NCBI RefSeq assembly: GCF_003605195.1
Contig: NZ_QYOS01000024.1
Coordinates: 341,501-405,500 of the forward strand
Reading direction: 5' to 3'
Source of the DNA: Aurantiacibacter odishensis
Lineage (GTDB): Bacteria; Pseudomonadota; Alphaproteobacteria; Sphingomonadales; Sphingomonadaceae
Length of the DNA stretch: 64,000 nucleotides
Shown here: positions 17,434 through 26,272 of the stretch, one piece after another
Layout of the letters: each line of letters opens with the position of its first letter
Numbering within the stretch: the first letter of the stretch is position 1
Translations under genes and position numbers: made by a program
The notes under the pieces: model-generated
What the model was told of the DNA's origin: nothing
The model's input: only the letters and a program-made list of their open reading frames with translations
Databases searched by the model: none

Positions 17434-18645
17434 ATGAATGGGGGCATGGCTGTGAAAACCGTGGCAATGCTGACCGCCGGGGGCCTTGCGCCCTGCCTCT
17501 CCTCCGCCCTGGCGGGGCTGATCGAGCGGTATACCGAGGTTGCGCCCGGCGTGCGCCTGATCGCCTACCGCAACGGCTACGCTGGGCTGCTGACGGGTGA
17601 CCATGTCGAAGTTTCGGACGCGGTGCGCGCAAGCGCGGGGCAACTCCATGCGTTCGGCGGCAGTCCCATCGGCAACAGCCGGGTGAAGCTGGCCAACGTC
17701 GCCGACTGCGTGAAACGCGGCCTGGTGGCGAAGGGCGACGATCCCCTGCGTGTCGCGGCCGAGCAGTTGACGCGGGACGGTGTGGACGTGCTGCACACCA
17801 TCGGCGGAGACGATACCAACACCGCCGCCGCCGATCTCGCCGCTTTCCTGCGCGCCAACGATTACGACCTGACGGTGGTGGGCCTGCCCAAGACCATCGA
17901 CAACGACGTGATCCCCATTCGCCAGACGCTGGGCGCCCACACGGCGGCGGAGCAAGGGGCGATCTTCGCGCGCAACATCATCGCTGAACACACGGCCAAT
18001 CCCCGGATGCTGACGGTGCACGAGGTCATGGGCAGGCACTGCGGCTGGCTGACCGCCGCGACCGCGCGCGAGCATCACGACTGGGTGAAGCAGGCTCGCT
18101 TCATCGAGTGGGAAGAGAACGCCGCCGCCCGCTGGGACGTGCACGGCGTCTACGTGCCCGAGCGCAGGTTCGATCCTGCCGCGGAAAGCCGGCGCCTGCG
18201 CGCCATCATGGACGAGCATGACGGGGTGAACCTGTTCATCTCCGAAGGGGCCGGTGTCGAGGAAATCGTTTCCGCAATGGAAGCGGCAGGAGAGGACATC
18301 CCGCGCGACGCCTTCGGCCACGTGAAGCTGGACGCGATCAACCCCGGCCATTGGTTCGCGAAGAAACTCGCCGCCGATATCGGCGCGGAAAAGGTGCTGG
18401 TGCAGAAGAGCGGCTATTTCTCCCGATCCGCTCCTGCCAACGCAGCCGACCTCGCCCTCATCCGCGCCTGCACCCACCACGCGGTCGACGCGGCGCTGCG
18501 CGGGACAAGCGGGGTCGTGGGGCAAGACGAGGAGCGCGGCGACGAGTTGCGCGCCATCGAGTTCGAGCGGATCAGGGGCGGCAAGCACTTCGATGTAAGC
18601 ACGGATTGGTTCGTGGACCTGCTGCGAGATATCGGCCAAGCCTGA
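17434..18645 (+). CDS. Phosphofructokinase, probably pyrophosphate-dependent
   Basis: A 403-residue group A phosphofructokinase interconverting fructose-6-P and fructose-1,6-bisphosphate. The active-site PKTIDND motif is present with the proton-acceptor Asp. Two positions that discriminate phosphoryl donors, Asp127 in GGDDTNT (Gly in ATP enzymes) and Lys153 in PKTIDND (Gly in ATP enzymes), are those of PPi-dependent enzymes. A reversible, PPi-linked role is therefore inferred. An alternative ATG four codons in (17446) is possible. Confidence 0.92.
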   Translation: MNGGMAVKTVAMLTAGGLAPCLSSALAGLIERYTEVAPGVRLIAYRNGYAGLLTGDHVEVSDAVRASAGQLHAFGGSPIGNSRVKLANVADCVKRGLVAKGDDPLRVAAEQLTRDGVDVLHTIGGDDTNTAAADLAAFLRANDYDLTVVGLPKTIDNDVIPIRQTLGAHTAAEQGAIFARNIIAEHTANPRMLTVHEVMGRHCGWLTAATAREHHDWVKQARFIEWEENAAARWDVHGVYVPERRFDPAAESRRLRAIMDEHDGVNLFISEGAGVEEIVSAMEAAGEDIPRDAFGHVKLDAINPGHWFAKKLAADIGAEKVLVQKSGYFSRSAPANAADLALIRACTHHAVDAALRGTSGVVGQDEERGDELRAIEFERIRGGKHFDVSTDWFVDLLRDIGQA

Positions 18646-18703
18646 ACGGCGCGTCGCAGGTAAATTCAGCGTGTTGTCAGCCACAGCTGACTAGTCTGCA
18701 ACC

Positions 18704-19363
18704 ATGAAACGTCGCAGCTTTCTTCTTTCAGCACCTGCTTTCGGTGCCTTGCTTGCTGCCCCCTCGGTGGCGAATGCCCAGAGCGGTGGCTGGGTGCGCG
18801 AATGGCAGATCGGTCCGCTGATCGGGGGACGCAACTACTCGGTCAACATGCCGCCGCACCCCGAATGGAGCCGCGAAGGCTGGTATTTCGATTTTCCCGG
18901 CCCGCGCCGCCGCGACGGCCACGTGCACTACCTGACGCGCGCAACCGGCCCACTGGACCGCGCGCGCGGCATTCGCTTGCGCTATCGCATCGATGCACGG
19001 CCCGGCGCGCGCTTCGTCTCGCAGCAACACCCGGACCGGCAGCCGCTGCTCTCGCTCTATATCCAGCGCGCGGGCGACGATTGGCGCGCCGATGGCCGTA
19101 CCCGCTACCACCGCTGGTATTCGCCCAACTCCCGCGTCGCGCCGCTGCGCCCGGGCGAGCACGAGGTGACGATCATGTTTGACGAGAACTGGATTTCGGT
19201 CATGGGATCGGACCGCGAACGCTCCCCGCGTGAATTCGCCGCTGCCCTGAGGGATGCTGCGCGCATTGGCTTTACCCTCGGCACGCAGGGAGGCCGCGGG
19301 CACGGCGTCTACGCCACGGCCCCGGCGCGTTTCACGGTGCTGGATTTTTCGATCCTGCGCTAG
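18704..19363 (+). CDS. Exported protein of unknown function with twin-arginine-like signal
   Basis: A 219-residue protein beginning MKRRSFLLSAPAFG. The RRSFL core fits a Tat-type signal peptide, and a likely cleavage site follows ANAQS near residue 25. The mature part is rich in Trp, Arg and aromatic residues and looks like a beta-sandwich of lectin or glucanase type (IQRAGDDW, GEHEVTIMFDENWISVMG). No catalytic motif was recognised. It stands alone between the phosphofructokinase and an S9 peptidase. Confidence 0.75.
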   Translation: MKRRSFLLSAPAFGALLAAPSVANAQSGGWVREWQIGPLIGGRNYSVNMPPHPEWSREGWYFDFPGPRRRDGHVHYLTRATGPLDRARGIRLRYRIDARPGARFVSQQHPDRQPLLSLYIQRAGDDWRADGRTRYHRWYSPNSRVAPLRPGEHEVTIMFDENWISVMGSDRERSPREFAAALRDAARIGFTLGTQGGRGHGVYATAPARFTVLDFSILR

Positions 19364-19435
19364 CTTCCAAGCCCGCTTTGCCGCGCGTCGTTCCTGTGCG
19401 ATGAACCAGGTCCAGATTCACGGAAGGCACTTGAT

Positions 19436-21364
19436 ATGACTGGAACAATTCGCCTGCTGCTGTCGGCCAGCGCCCTTGCCATTTCCTTTCCGATGGCCAC
19501 CGCGCCAGCAACTGCGCAGAATACCGAGGCGGAGGCACCTTCGCGAACCTATTCGGCGGAAGAGTTCTACACCTCCACGACCTTTGGCACCGTTTCGGGG
19601 CAGGGCCACGCCTGCTCTCCCGATGGCAGCGCGGTGCTGGTCACCAGTGACGAGAGCGGTGTGCGTAACGCCTACTGGCAGCCGCTGGACGGCGGCGAGC
19701 GGATGCAGCTGACTTCGTCCCAAAGCGATGCCTATAACGCCGTCAGCGCCTTTCCCGGCGACGGACGCATCCTGTTCAGTGCCAACAGCGGCGGTAACGA
19801 GATCAACCACCTCTTCGTGCGCGAGGAAGACGGCACGATCCGCGACCTGACCCCGGGCGAAGAAACCCGCGCCGGGTTCTCCGGCTGGACCGCCGACGGC
19901 TCCGGCTTTTACGTCGAGACGAACGAGCGCGATGCCTCCTCGTCTGACCTCTACCTGTTCGACGCGGGCGACTATTCGCGCGAACCCATATTCCAGAATC
20001 CGGGCGGCTACTGGCTCGGCAGCGTATCGCCCAACGGGCGCTGGCTGGTGCTGACCAAGGAAGAAACGAACACCAATTCGGACCTGTATCTGGTGGATTT
20101 GCAGGGTGACGGCGAGCCGGTGCTCGTCACGCCGGGCGATGCCGAGGTGACCCACGGCGCGGAAGGGTTCACCCCCGACAGCGCGAAGCTGGTCTACACC
20201 ACCAACGAATTCGGCGAATTCCGCCAGGCCTGGACCTACGACATTGCCACCGGCGAACGAGACCTGTTGGCCGAGGACGAATGGGACGTGTCCTTCGTCG
20301 ATTATTCGCCTTCCGGCCGCTATCGCGTAACCGCGTTCAACCGCGACGGGGCGACCGATGTCACCGTGTTCGACACGGTGGAAGGCGAGGAGATCGATGT
20401 CGGAATGGAAGTTGCCAACATGGGCGGCTTCCGCTTCTCGCCCGATGAAAGCATGGCGATGTTCGCCGCCAACACCGATACGTCGCCAACCGATATCTAC
20501 CACCTCGATCTCGCCAGCGAGCAGGTGTCCCGGCTGACCAGCGCGCTCAATCCCGCGATTGTCGAGAGTGACCTCGTCACCTCCACGGTCGCGCGTTTCG
20601 CCAGCTACGACGGGGTGGAGATTCCCGGCATTCTCTATCGCCCGAAAGGTGCCGGTGCGGGAAACCCCGCGCCCGCGGTGGTCTATGTCCACGGCGGTCC
20701 GGGCGGGCAGAGCAGGCAGGGGTACAGCCCTGTCATCCAGCATCTGGTGAACCACGGCTACGCGGTCTACGCGATCAACAATCGCGGCTCGTCAGGCTAT
20801 GGCACCACGTTCTTTCATATGGACGACCTGAAGCACGGCGATGCCGATCTGCGCGATGTGGTCGCCTCCAAGGATTTCCTGCAGGGCATGGACTGGATCG
20901 CCGACGATCGCATCGCGGTGATGGGCGGTTCCTACGGCGGATACATGACGGCGGCGGCGCTGGCCTTCCATCCGGAAGTGTTCGATGCGGGCATCAACAT
21001 CTTCGGCGTCACCAACTGGCTACGCACGCTGGAATCGATCCCCGCCTGGTGGGGCCCGCAGCGTGATGCGCTGTTCGACGAGCTGGGCGATCCGGCGACG
21101 GACAGCGAACGGCTGCGCGCCATCTCGCCGCTGTTGCATGCCGACCGGATCGTGAAGCCGATGCTGGTGGTGCAGGGTGCCAACGATCCACGCGTGTTGC
21201 AGGTGGAAAGCGACGAGCTGGTGGAAGCCGCGCGGGCCAATGGCGCGCCGGTGGAATACGTGCTGTTCCCTGACGAGGGGCACGGTTTCACCCGTCGCGA
21301 TAACCGTATCACTGCCTCAAAAGCCTACCTCGCCTTCCTGAACGAGCACGTCGGCACGGAGTAA
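19436..21364 (+). CDS. S9 family peptidase (prolyl oligopeptidase/acylaminoacyl-peptidase type), exported
   Basis: A 642-residue serine peptidase with a signal peptide ending near residue 27 (ATAQN), so probably periplasmic. An N-terminal beta-propeller of WD40-like blades covers about 50-380 and a C-terminal alpha/beta-hydrolase domain about 390-642. The triad is Ser499 in GGSYGG, Asp584 in GANDPRV and His616 in DEGHGF; the HGGPGGQ oxyanion region is intact. The ATG has GGAAGG upstream. It converges on the next minus-strand gene. Confidence 0.93.
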   Translation: MTGTIRLLLSASALAISFPMATAPATAQNTEAEAPSRTYSAEEFYTSTTFGTVSGQGHACSPDGSAVLVTSDESGVRNAYWQPLDGGERMQLTSSQSDAYNAVSAFPGDGRILFSANSGGNEINHLFVREEDGTIRDLTPGEETRAGFSGWTADGSGFYVETNERDASSSDLYLFDAGDYSREPIFQNPGGYWLGSVSPNGRWLVLTKEETNTNSDLYLVDLQGDGEPVLVTPGDAEVTHGAEGFTPDSAKLVYTTNEFGEFRQAWTYDIATGERDLLAEDEWDVSFVDYSPSGRYRVTAFNRDGATDVTVFDTVEGEEIDVGMEVANMGGFRFSPDESMAMFAANTDTSPTDIYHLDLASEQVSRLTSALNPAIVESDLVTSTVARFASYDGVEIPGILYRPKGAGAGNPAPAVVYVHGGPGGQSRQGYSPVIQHLVNHGYAVYAINNRGSSGYGTTFFHMDDLKHGDADLRDVVASKDFLQGMDWIADDRIAVMGGSYGGYMTAAALAFHPEVFDAGINIFGVTNWLRTLESIPAWWGPQRDALFDELGDPATDSERLRAISPLLHADRIVKPMLVVQGANDPRVLQVESDELVEAARANGAPVEYVLFPDEGHGFTRRDNRITASKAYLAFLNEHVGTE

Positions 21365-21964
21365 CCAGTCGCGCGCCGGGTCAGTGCGTCCAGTCCAGCC
21401 TGACCTCTTCGATGTGCCAGCGCAACTGTTCGGCAGTTGCGCTGGCACATCGTTCACGCGCCTCAGCACCGCCTCGCCCTCGTATCGCACGGGGCGGCCT
21501 TCGGTATCGTTTGCGGTGATGGTGACGGGCGCGGTGTAATAGGATGATCCTGCCGCGCCTTCCATCTTGCCGGAGGGGACGGAGACGGTAATCTCGTCCA
21601 GCCCTGCGAACTGCGATGCAAAATCCGTGCGGCTCCACTTCGCCCCGTCGCTTTCGGAAAGCATGGCCCAGGCCTGGTCGAATTCCTCCAGCTCGATTGC
21701 CCGCGCCCAGTTGAGCAGCACGCTGCGCGCGCCGGTTTCGGCGCGCTCGGCCTCTGGCGTGAGGCGCGGAGGGGACATGTCCGGATAACCGTCATTCGGC
21801 TCGTCCTGCGCGCCATCGGGGCGCGGCGGGTCCGGCACCGGATTACCGGGCTGCCCTTCCAAGTCTGCGGTGGTGATTTCGTCATCCTGCCCGTCCACGG
21901 CGGGCTGGCCGCAGCCGGACAGCAGCAGGATGGCGGAAAGGGAAGGAAGGAGCGGGCGGATCAT
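21317..21964 (-). CDS. Putative lipoprotein with apparently frameshifted C-terminus
   Basis: The protein has a signal sequence and lipobox LLSGC (Cys18), a Pro/Asp-rich linker and a compact domain from about residue 75. The frame runs to 21317 and overlaps the 3' end of the S9 peptidase by 48 bases. After VLRRVNDVP the reading becomes unusual (Cys, Arg and Trp-rich). The -1 alternative frame continues as AEQLRWHIEEVRLDWTH and stops at 21381, just clear of the peptidase. This suggests a recent one-base loss (or two-base gain) at about 21430, exactly at a perfect hairpin. Function unknown. Confidence 0.65.
   Translation of the reverse strand: MIRPLLPSLSAILLLSGCGQPAVDGQDDEITTADLEGQPGNPVPDPPRPDGAQDEPNDGYPDMSPPRLTPEAERAETGARSVLLNWARAIELEEFDQAWAMLSESDGAKWSRTDFASQFAGLDEITVSVPSGKMEGAAGSSYYTAPVTITANDTEGRPVRYEGEAVLRRVNDVPAQLPNSCAGTSKRSGWTGRTDPARDWLLRADVLVQEGEVGF
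21410..21452. repeat. Perfect 19-bp inverted repeat with 5-base loop inside a lipoprotein gene
   Basis: Arms 21410-21428 and 21434-21452 are exact reverse complements; the loop is TTCGG on the plus strand. There is no T-run after either arm and it lies inside a coding region, so it does not look like an ordinary rho-independent terminator. It coincides with the apparent frameshift in the lipoprotein gene on the minus strand. Confidence 0.85.
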
Positions 21965-22003
21965 GTCGCAAGAAACGCGATACGACCCGCTGCCGTTCCT
22001 GCC

Positions 22004-22522
22004 CTACTTGGGCGCCAGCACCATCAGCATCTGACGGCCTTCAAGGCGCGGATAGGCTTCGACCTTGGCATCTTCCTGCATGTCGTCCTGCACGCGCTTG
22101 AGCAGGTCCATGCCCAGGTGCTGGTGCGCCATTTCGCGGCCACGGAAGCGCAGGGTGACTTTCACCTTGTCGCCGTTGTCGATGAACTTGTGCATCGCCT
22201 TCATCTTCACGTCGTAATCGTGATCGTCGATGTTGGGACGCATCTTGATTTCCTTGATATCCTGCGTCTTCTGCGTCTTGCGCGCCGCATTGGCCTTTTT
22301 CTGGGCTTCGTAGCGGTACTTGCCGACATCGAGGAACTTGCACACCGGCGGGTTCGCATTGGGCGAGACTTCCACGAGATTCAGGCCCGCGTCCTGGGCC
22401 TGTTCGATCGCTTCGCGGGTGTACATCACGCCGAGATTCTCGCCGTCGCCATCGATGACGCGGACCTTCTCGGCCTGGATAAACTGGTCGTATTTCGGGC
22501 CGGATTTGACCGGCGGTGCCAT
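22004..22522 (-). CDS. infC: Translation initiation factor IF-3
   Basis: A 172-residue protein with the two IF-3 domains: the N-terminal domain including [14 protein letters not shown] (about 21-34) and ALNLVEVSP-like strand, then a basic linker ([13 protein letters not shown]) and the C-terminal 30S-binding domain with [13 protein letters not shown] near 118-130. It prevents premature subunit joining and proofreads the start codon. Here it appears to begin at ATG, whereas infC in many bacteria begins at a rare codon such as ATT; a longer N-terminus cannot be excluded. Confidence 0.95.
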   Translation of the reverse strand: MAPPVKSGPKYDQFIQAEKVRVIDGDGENLGVMYTREAIEQAQDAGLNLVEVSPNANPPVCKFLDVGKYRYEAQKKANAARKTQKTQDIKEIKMRPNIDDHDYDVKMKAMHKFIDNGDKVKVTLRFRGREMAHQHLGMDLLKRVQDDMQEDAKVEAYPRLEGRQMLMVLAPK

Positions 22523-22643
22523 GTTGCGGCGGGGTGGACGAGGTATGTTGTGCTCCTGATTCTGCTTTGGTTGAACCGCCTATGTAATGACGAACGCTTT
22601 CGAACGCTAGGGGATAGAAACGGGCGCTCTCAACCGCGCCTTC

Positions 22644-23360
22644 TCATTCGCGCCACAGCGGGAACCGCGCCAGCCGCTTGCCTGCCGGAACCACCGCGTC
22701 GATGGCACTGGCGGGTTGCAGCGCTTTCAGGATCGCCGGATCGGCTGCGTCCATCCCGCCGGTCAGCGCCCCGAAGGCTGGCAGGATCATGCGCCCGCAG
22801 GTCGCATCGCCGTTGTGGCTGACGACCGCGCAGGGGCGGCGGATGTGGCGGTGGTGGATCTTCACCTGCACGCGCGGGTGGAAATGGCCGGAAAGCTCGG
22901 GCCGCGTCTCCCCCTTCTTCGCCATGTGCCGCAGTACCATGCCGGCGACTTCCAGTTCCTCGGCAATCGTGCCGCCTGACTTCGCCTCCCCCATAGTGCT
23001 TCTCAGGGCGGGGTCGTGGTTGCCGGTGATCCACACCCAGTCGGTGGCGCGGGTGAGGGCGGCCAGCATCCCTTCGGCATAAGGCTCCAGCCGCTGCGAG
23101 CCGTCCGAATCGTGGAAATTGTCGCCCAGCGTGTAGACCCGTCGCGCGCCCGTCTCGCGCAGCGCCTCCGCCAGCCGCTCCAGCGTCTCGCGGCTGTCGT
23201 AAGGCGGCAGCAACTGGCCGTGCTTGGCGTAGAAGCTGGCTTTCTCCAGGTGCAGGTCCGCAACCAGCAGCGCGTTTTCGCGCGGCCAGAAGAGCGCGCG
23301 GCCCTTGGTGAGGACGAATTCGTCCCCGCAGAAAGGGAATGCGAACGAAACGGGAACCAT
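22644..23360 (-). CDS. pdeM: Ligase-associated DNA damage response endonuclease PdeM
   Basis: A 238-residue calcineurin-like metallophosphoesterase. Metal-binding motifs are in order: ADLHLEK (about 34-40), LGDNFHDSDG (about 73-82), GNHDP (about 103-107) and SGHFHPR (about 146-152). PdeM is usually encoded beside a DNA ligase, helicase and exonuclease; here its neighbours are infC and hemF instead. The start at 23360 gives the family-like N-terminus and leaves a 45-bp divergent promoter with hemF. The open frame upstream is antisense hemF. Confidence 0.88.
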   Translation of the reverse strand: MVPVSFAFPFCGDEFVLTKGRALFWPRENALLVADLHLEKASFYAKHGQLLPPYDSRETLERLAEALRETGARRVYTLGDNFHDSDGSQRLEPYAEGMLAALTRATDWVWITGNHDPALRSTMGEAKSGGTIAEELEVAGMVLRHMAKKGETRPELSGHFHPRVQVKIHHRHIRRPCAVVSHNGDATCGRMILPAFGALTGGMDAADPAILKALQPASAIDAVVPAGKRLARFPLWRE

Positions 23361-23405
23361 GGATGCCACTTGCCGCCTGCCGCGCGCTTTGGCAAGACCG
23401 AACCC

Positions 23406-24260
23406 ATGGAGTGGACACAACAGACCCAGCAAGCGCGCGAATGGTTCGAAACCTTGCGCGATCGTATCTGCGCCGAGTTTGAGGCGATCGAGCGCGAGGC
23501 GGGCTCTGATGCCAGTTTCGAGTACACGCCGTGGGACCGCGAGACCGAGGACGAATCGGAAGGCGGCGGCGGTGTGCGCGGGGTGATGAAGGGCAAGGTG
23601 TTCGAGAAGGTGGGCGTCAACGTCTCCACCGTCTCCGGCGAATTCTCGCCCAAGTTCGCAGGCCAGGTGAACGGCGCGAGCGAGGAGCATCCAGAATTCA
23701 CCGCCACCGGCATTTCGCTGGTCGCGCACATGGCCAACCCGCACGTGCCCGCCGTGCATATGAACACCCGTTTCCTCACCACGCAGGCGGCGTGGTTCGG
23801 CGGCGGTGCGGACCTCAATCCGCCCATCGAATATGCCGAGGATACCGACGCTTTCCACGCCCGCCTGCGCGCGGCTTGCAGTGCCCATAACCCGACCTAT
23901 TACGACCGTTTCAAGAAGTGGGCGGACGACTATTTCTTCATTCCCCATCGCGGCGTGGCACGCGGGGTGGGCGGCATTTTCTACGACCACCTCGAATGCG
24001 ACGACCTGCCTGCGTTCGAGCGCAATTTTGCCTTTACTCGCGACGTTGGCGAGGCCTTTCTCGACGCTTTCCCGACCATCGTGCGCAAGCGCATGGGCAT
24101 GGAATGGAGCGAAGAAGAGAAGGCCGCGCAAAGGGAGTGGCGCGGGCGCTACGTCGAGTTCAACCTCGTCTACGACCGCGGCACCCTGTTCGGCCTGAAG
24201 ACCGGCGGCAATATCGACGCCATCCTGATGAGCCTGCCGCCCGAGGTGACCTGGAACTAA
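23406..24260 (+). CDS. hemF: Aerobic coproporphyrinogen III oxidase HemF
   Basis: Oxygen-dependent oxidative decarboxylation of coproporphyrinogen III in haem synthesis. The 284-residue protein carries the family signature from FGGGADLNPPI (about 139-149) through FFIPHRGVARGVGGIFYDH (about 177-195) and the C-terminal EFNLVYDRGTLFGLKTGGN. It begins at ATG 23406; the longer frame upstream lies antisense to pdeM. It needs molecular oxygen, consistent with an aerobic lifestyle. Confidence 0.96.
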   Translation: MEWTQQTQQAREWFETLRDRICAEFEAIEREAGSDASFEYTPWDRETEDESEGGGGVRGVMKGKVFEKVGVNVSTVSGEFSPKFAGQVNGASEEHPEFTATGISLVAHMANPHVPAVHMNTRFLTTQAAWFGGGADLNPPIEYAEDTDAFHARLRAACSAHNPTYYDRFKKWADDYFFIPHRGVARGVGGIFYDHLECDDLPAFERNFAFTRDVGEAFLDAFPTIVRKRMGMEWSEEEKAAQREWRGRYVEFNLVYDRGTLFGLKTGGNIDAILMSLPPEVTWN

Positions 24261-24279
24261 ACGTCTCATCGACGGTATC

Positions 24280-25614
24280 GTGTCGATGAAATCCCTGCGC
24301 GATCCGATCCGGCTGATCCCGGTTCTGTTCCTTGGCGCGATTGCGATCGGCACCGTCTTGCTCTGGTTGCCGCTCGCCACCGCGGATGGCTCGCAGGCCC
24401 CACTCTTGACAGCTCTGTTCACGTCGGCGTCGGCTGTCGCGGTCACTGGCCTCATTGTCGTGGACACCGCGACCTACTGGTCCGGCTTCGGGCAGGTGGT
24501 GATCCTCCTCCTGTTCCAGATCGGCGGTTTTGGCATCATGACCGCGGCCACGCTGTTCGGACTGATGGCAGGACGCGGCTTCGGCCTGCGCGACCGGATG
24601 GCAACGCAGGTGGAGCGAAGCCGCCTTGACGTGGGGGACGCGGGATCGGTGCTACGGCTGGTTTTTGCCATTACCATCGTCGTGGAAGCTGTCGTCGCAA
24701 CCGTTCTCGCCATGCGGCTTGTGTTCTTTTACGATCATTCGCCCGGAGAAGCCGCGTGGCACGGTTTGTTTCATGCGGTCAGCGCCTTCAACAATGCCGG
24801 GTTCTCCAGCTATTCCGACAGCGTGATGGGTTTCCAGTCGGACCCCGTTATGCTCCTGCCGATCATGGCTGCCGTCATCCTGACGGCTCTGGGCTTTCCG
24901 GTCATGCAGGATTTGCGCGCTAACGGCCTTTCCTGGCGAAAGTGGACTCTGCATACCAAGATCACGGTTGGAGGCACTTTGGCCCTGCTTGTTGGGGGGT
25001 TCGTCGCAATCCTGGCGATGGAGTGGGACAATGCCGCGACGCTCGGCCCCATGGCGATGGGCGACAAGGTGCTGAACGCTGCCTTCCACTCGGTCATGCC
25101 GCGAACGGCGGGGTTCAACAGCCTTGATGTCGGTGCCTTCCGCGACGAGACGCTGATGACCAACTACTTCCTGATGTTCATCGGTGGCGGCAGCGCCGGA
25201 ACGGCCGGCGGTATCAAGATCACCACCTTTGCCGTTCTCGTTGCAGTCGTCCTGTCGGAAGTCCTGCGCCGCCGCGATGCCGGCCTGTTCCATCGCCGGT
25301 TCGGCCACGCGATAGAACGGCAGGCGCTGACGGTGATCGTGCTGGCCGGAAGCCTGATCTTCGCCGCCACCACCTATCTTTCCATCATCACCCCCCTGCC
25401 GTTCGAGGCCCTGCTTTTCGAGACGATCTCGGCCTTCTCGACCGTGGGCCTTTCCACCGGCATCACCGCCGACCTGCCGCCTGCGGGCCAGCTTGTTATC
25501 ATCGCCCTGATGTTCGTCGGCCGTGTCGGCACGATTACCGTGGCGACGGCCCTTGCCCTGGGCGGTGAACCGAGGCCCTATCGCTACCCTGAGGAGAACC
25601 CCATTGTCGGCTGA
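24280..25614 (+). CDS. TrkH/KtrB family potassium channel subunit
   Basis: Inner-membrane potassium-translocating subunit of 444 residues. It has four repeated M-P-M units; the selectivity-filter glycines are seen in SAVAVTGL, AFNNAGF, MPRTAGFN and FSTVGLS. The length matches KtrB better than TrkH. The start is GTG 24280, with ATG 24286 as alternative. The 3' end overlaps the regulatory subunit by 11 bases, so the pair is co-translated. Confidence 0.93.
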   Translation: MSMKSLRDPIRLIPVLFLGAIAIGTVLLWLPLATADGSQAPLLTALFTSASAVAVTGLIVVDTATYWSGFGQVVILLLFQIGGFGIMTAATLFGLMAGRGFGLRDRMATQVERSRLDVGDAGSVLRLVFAITIVVEAVVATVLAMRLVFFYDHSPGEAAWHGLFHAVSAFNNAGFSSYSDSVMGFQSDPVMLLPIMAAVILTALGFPVMQDLRANGLSWRKWTLHTKITVGGTLALLVGGFVAILAMEWDNAATLGPMAMGDKVLNAAFHSVMPRTAGFNSLDVGAFRDETLMTNYFLMFIGGGSAGTAGGIKITTFAVLVAVVLSEVLRRRDAGLFHRRFGHAIERQALTVIVLAGSLIFAATTYLSIITPLPFEALLFETISAFSTVGLSTGITADLPPAGQLVIIALMFVGRVGTITVATALALGGEPRPYRYPEENPIVG

Positions 25615-26272
25615 CAAACGCAACCCCGTGCTGGTTATCGGTCTTGGTCGCTTCGGCGGGGCCGTTGCGCGAACGCTGGAGCGCATGGGTCACGAGGTGC
25701 TTGGCGCGGACAAGGACGCGCACACGGTGCAGGAATATGCCCGCGACCTGACGCAGGTTGTCGAGGCGGACGGCACCGATCTCGATTGCCTGCGCAAGCT
25801 TGGCGCGGCCAGCTTTTCCTCTGCCGTGGTGGGTATCGGGACGGATATCGAGGCCAGCGTCCTTGCCGTCCTCGCCCTGTCCGACATCGGCGTCGAGAAC
25901 ATCTGGGCCAAGGCGACGAACGACCGCCACGGCCGTATCCTGGAGCGCACGGGCGCGCACCACGTGGTCTTTCCCGAAGAGCGCATGGGCGAACGCGTGG
26001 CGCGGCTGCTGAACGGCAAGCTGCTGGATTTCATCAGCTACGACGATGGTTTTGCCATTGCCAAGCTGGAAGCGCCCACGCCCATTGTCGGCATTCCGTT
26101 GATGACCAGCGAATGCCGGCGTCACCACGGCGTGACGGTGATCGGGGTGAAGCGGGAAGGCGAGGATTTTATCCACGCCGTGCCTGATACGCTTATCCTT
26201 CCCGGCGACCTGCTGGTGGTGTCGGGCAGGGTGGACAGGATCGAGGCCTTCTCCGCGTTCGAGGAAAACTAG
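25604..26272 (+). CDS. TrkA/KtrA family potassium uptake regulatory subunit
   Basis: A 222-residue cytosolic RCK protein. The N-terminal Rossmann fold has GLGRFGGAVARTLERMGHEVLGAD and the C-terminal RCK_C domain covers about 140-222. It binds nucleotide and gates the KtrB-type channel. I chose TTG 25604, preceded by GAGGAGA and giving the usual KtrA length; the longer frame from 25523 lies inside the channel gene. Its 3' end overlaps the tail of the convergent GH16 gene by four bases. Confidence 0.92.
   Translation: MSADKRNPVLVIGLGRFGGAVARTLERMGHEVLGADKDAHTVQEYARDLTQVVEADGTDLDCLRKLGAASFSSAVVGIGTDIEASVLAVLALSDIGVENIWAKATNDRHGRILERTGAHHVVFPEERMGERVARLLNGKLLDFISYDDGFAIAKLEAPTPIVGIPLMTSECRRHHGVTVIGVKREGEDFIHAVPDTLILPGDLLVVSGRVDRIEAFSAFEEN

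Noticed and set aside
23361-24467. Upstream extension of the pdeM frame to 607 codons
   Set aside because: The extension is antisense to hemF and has no recognisable domain; the start at 23360 gives the family length.
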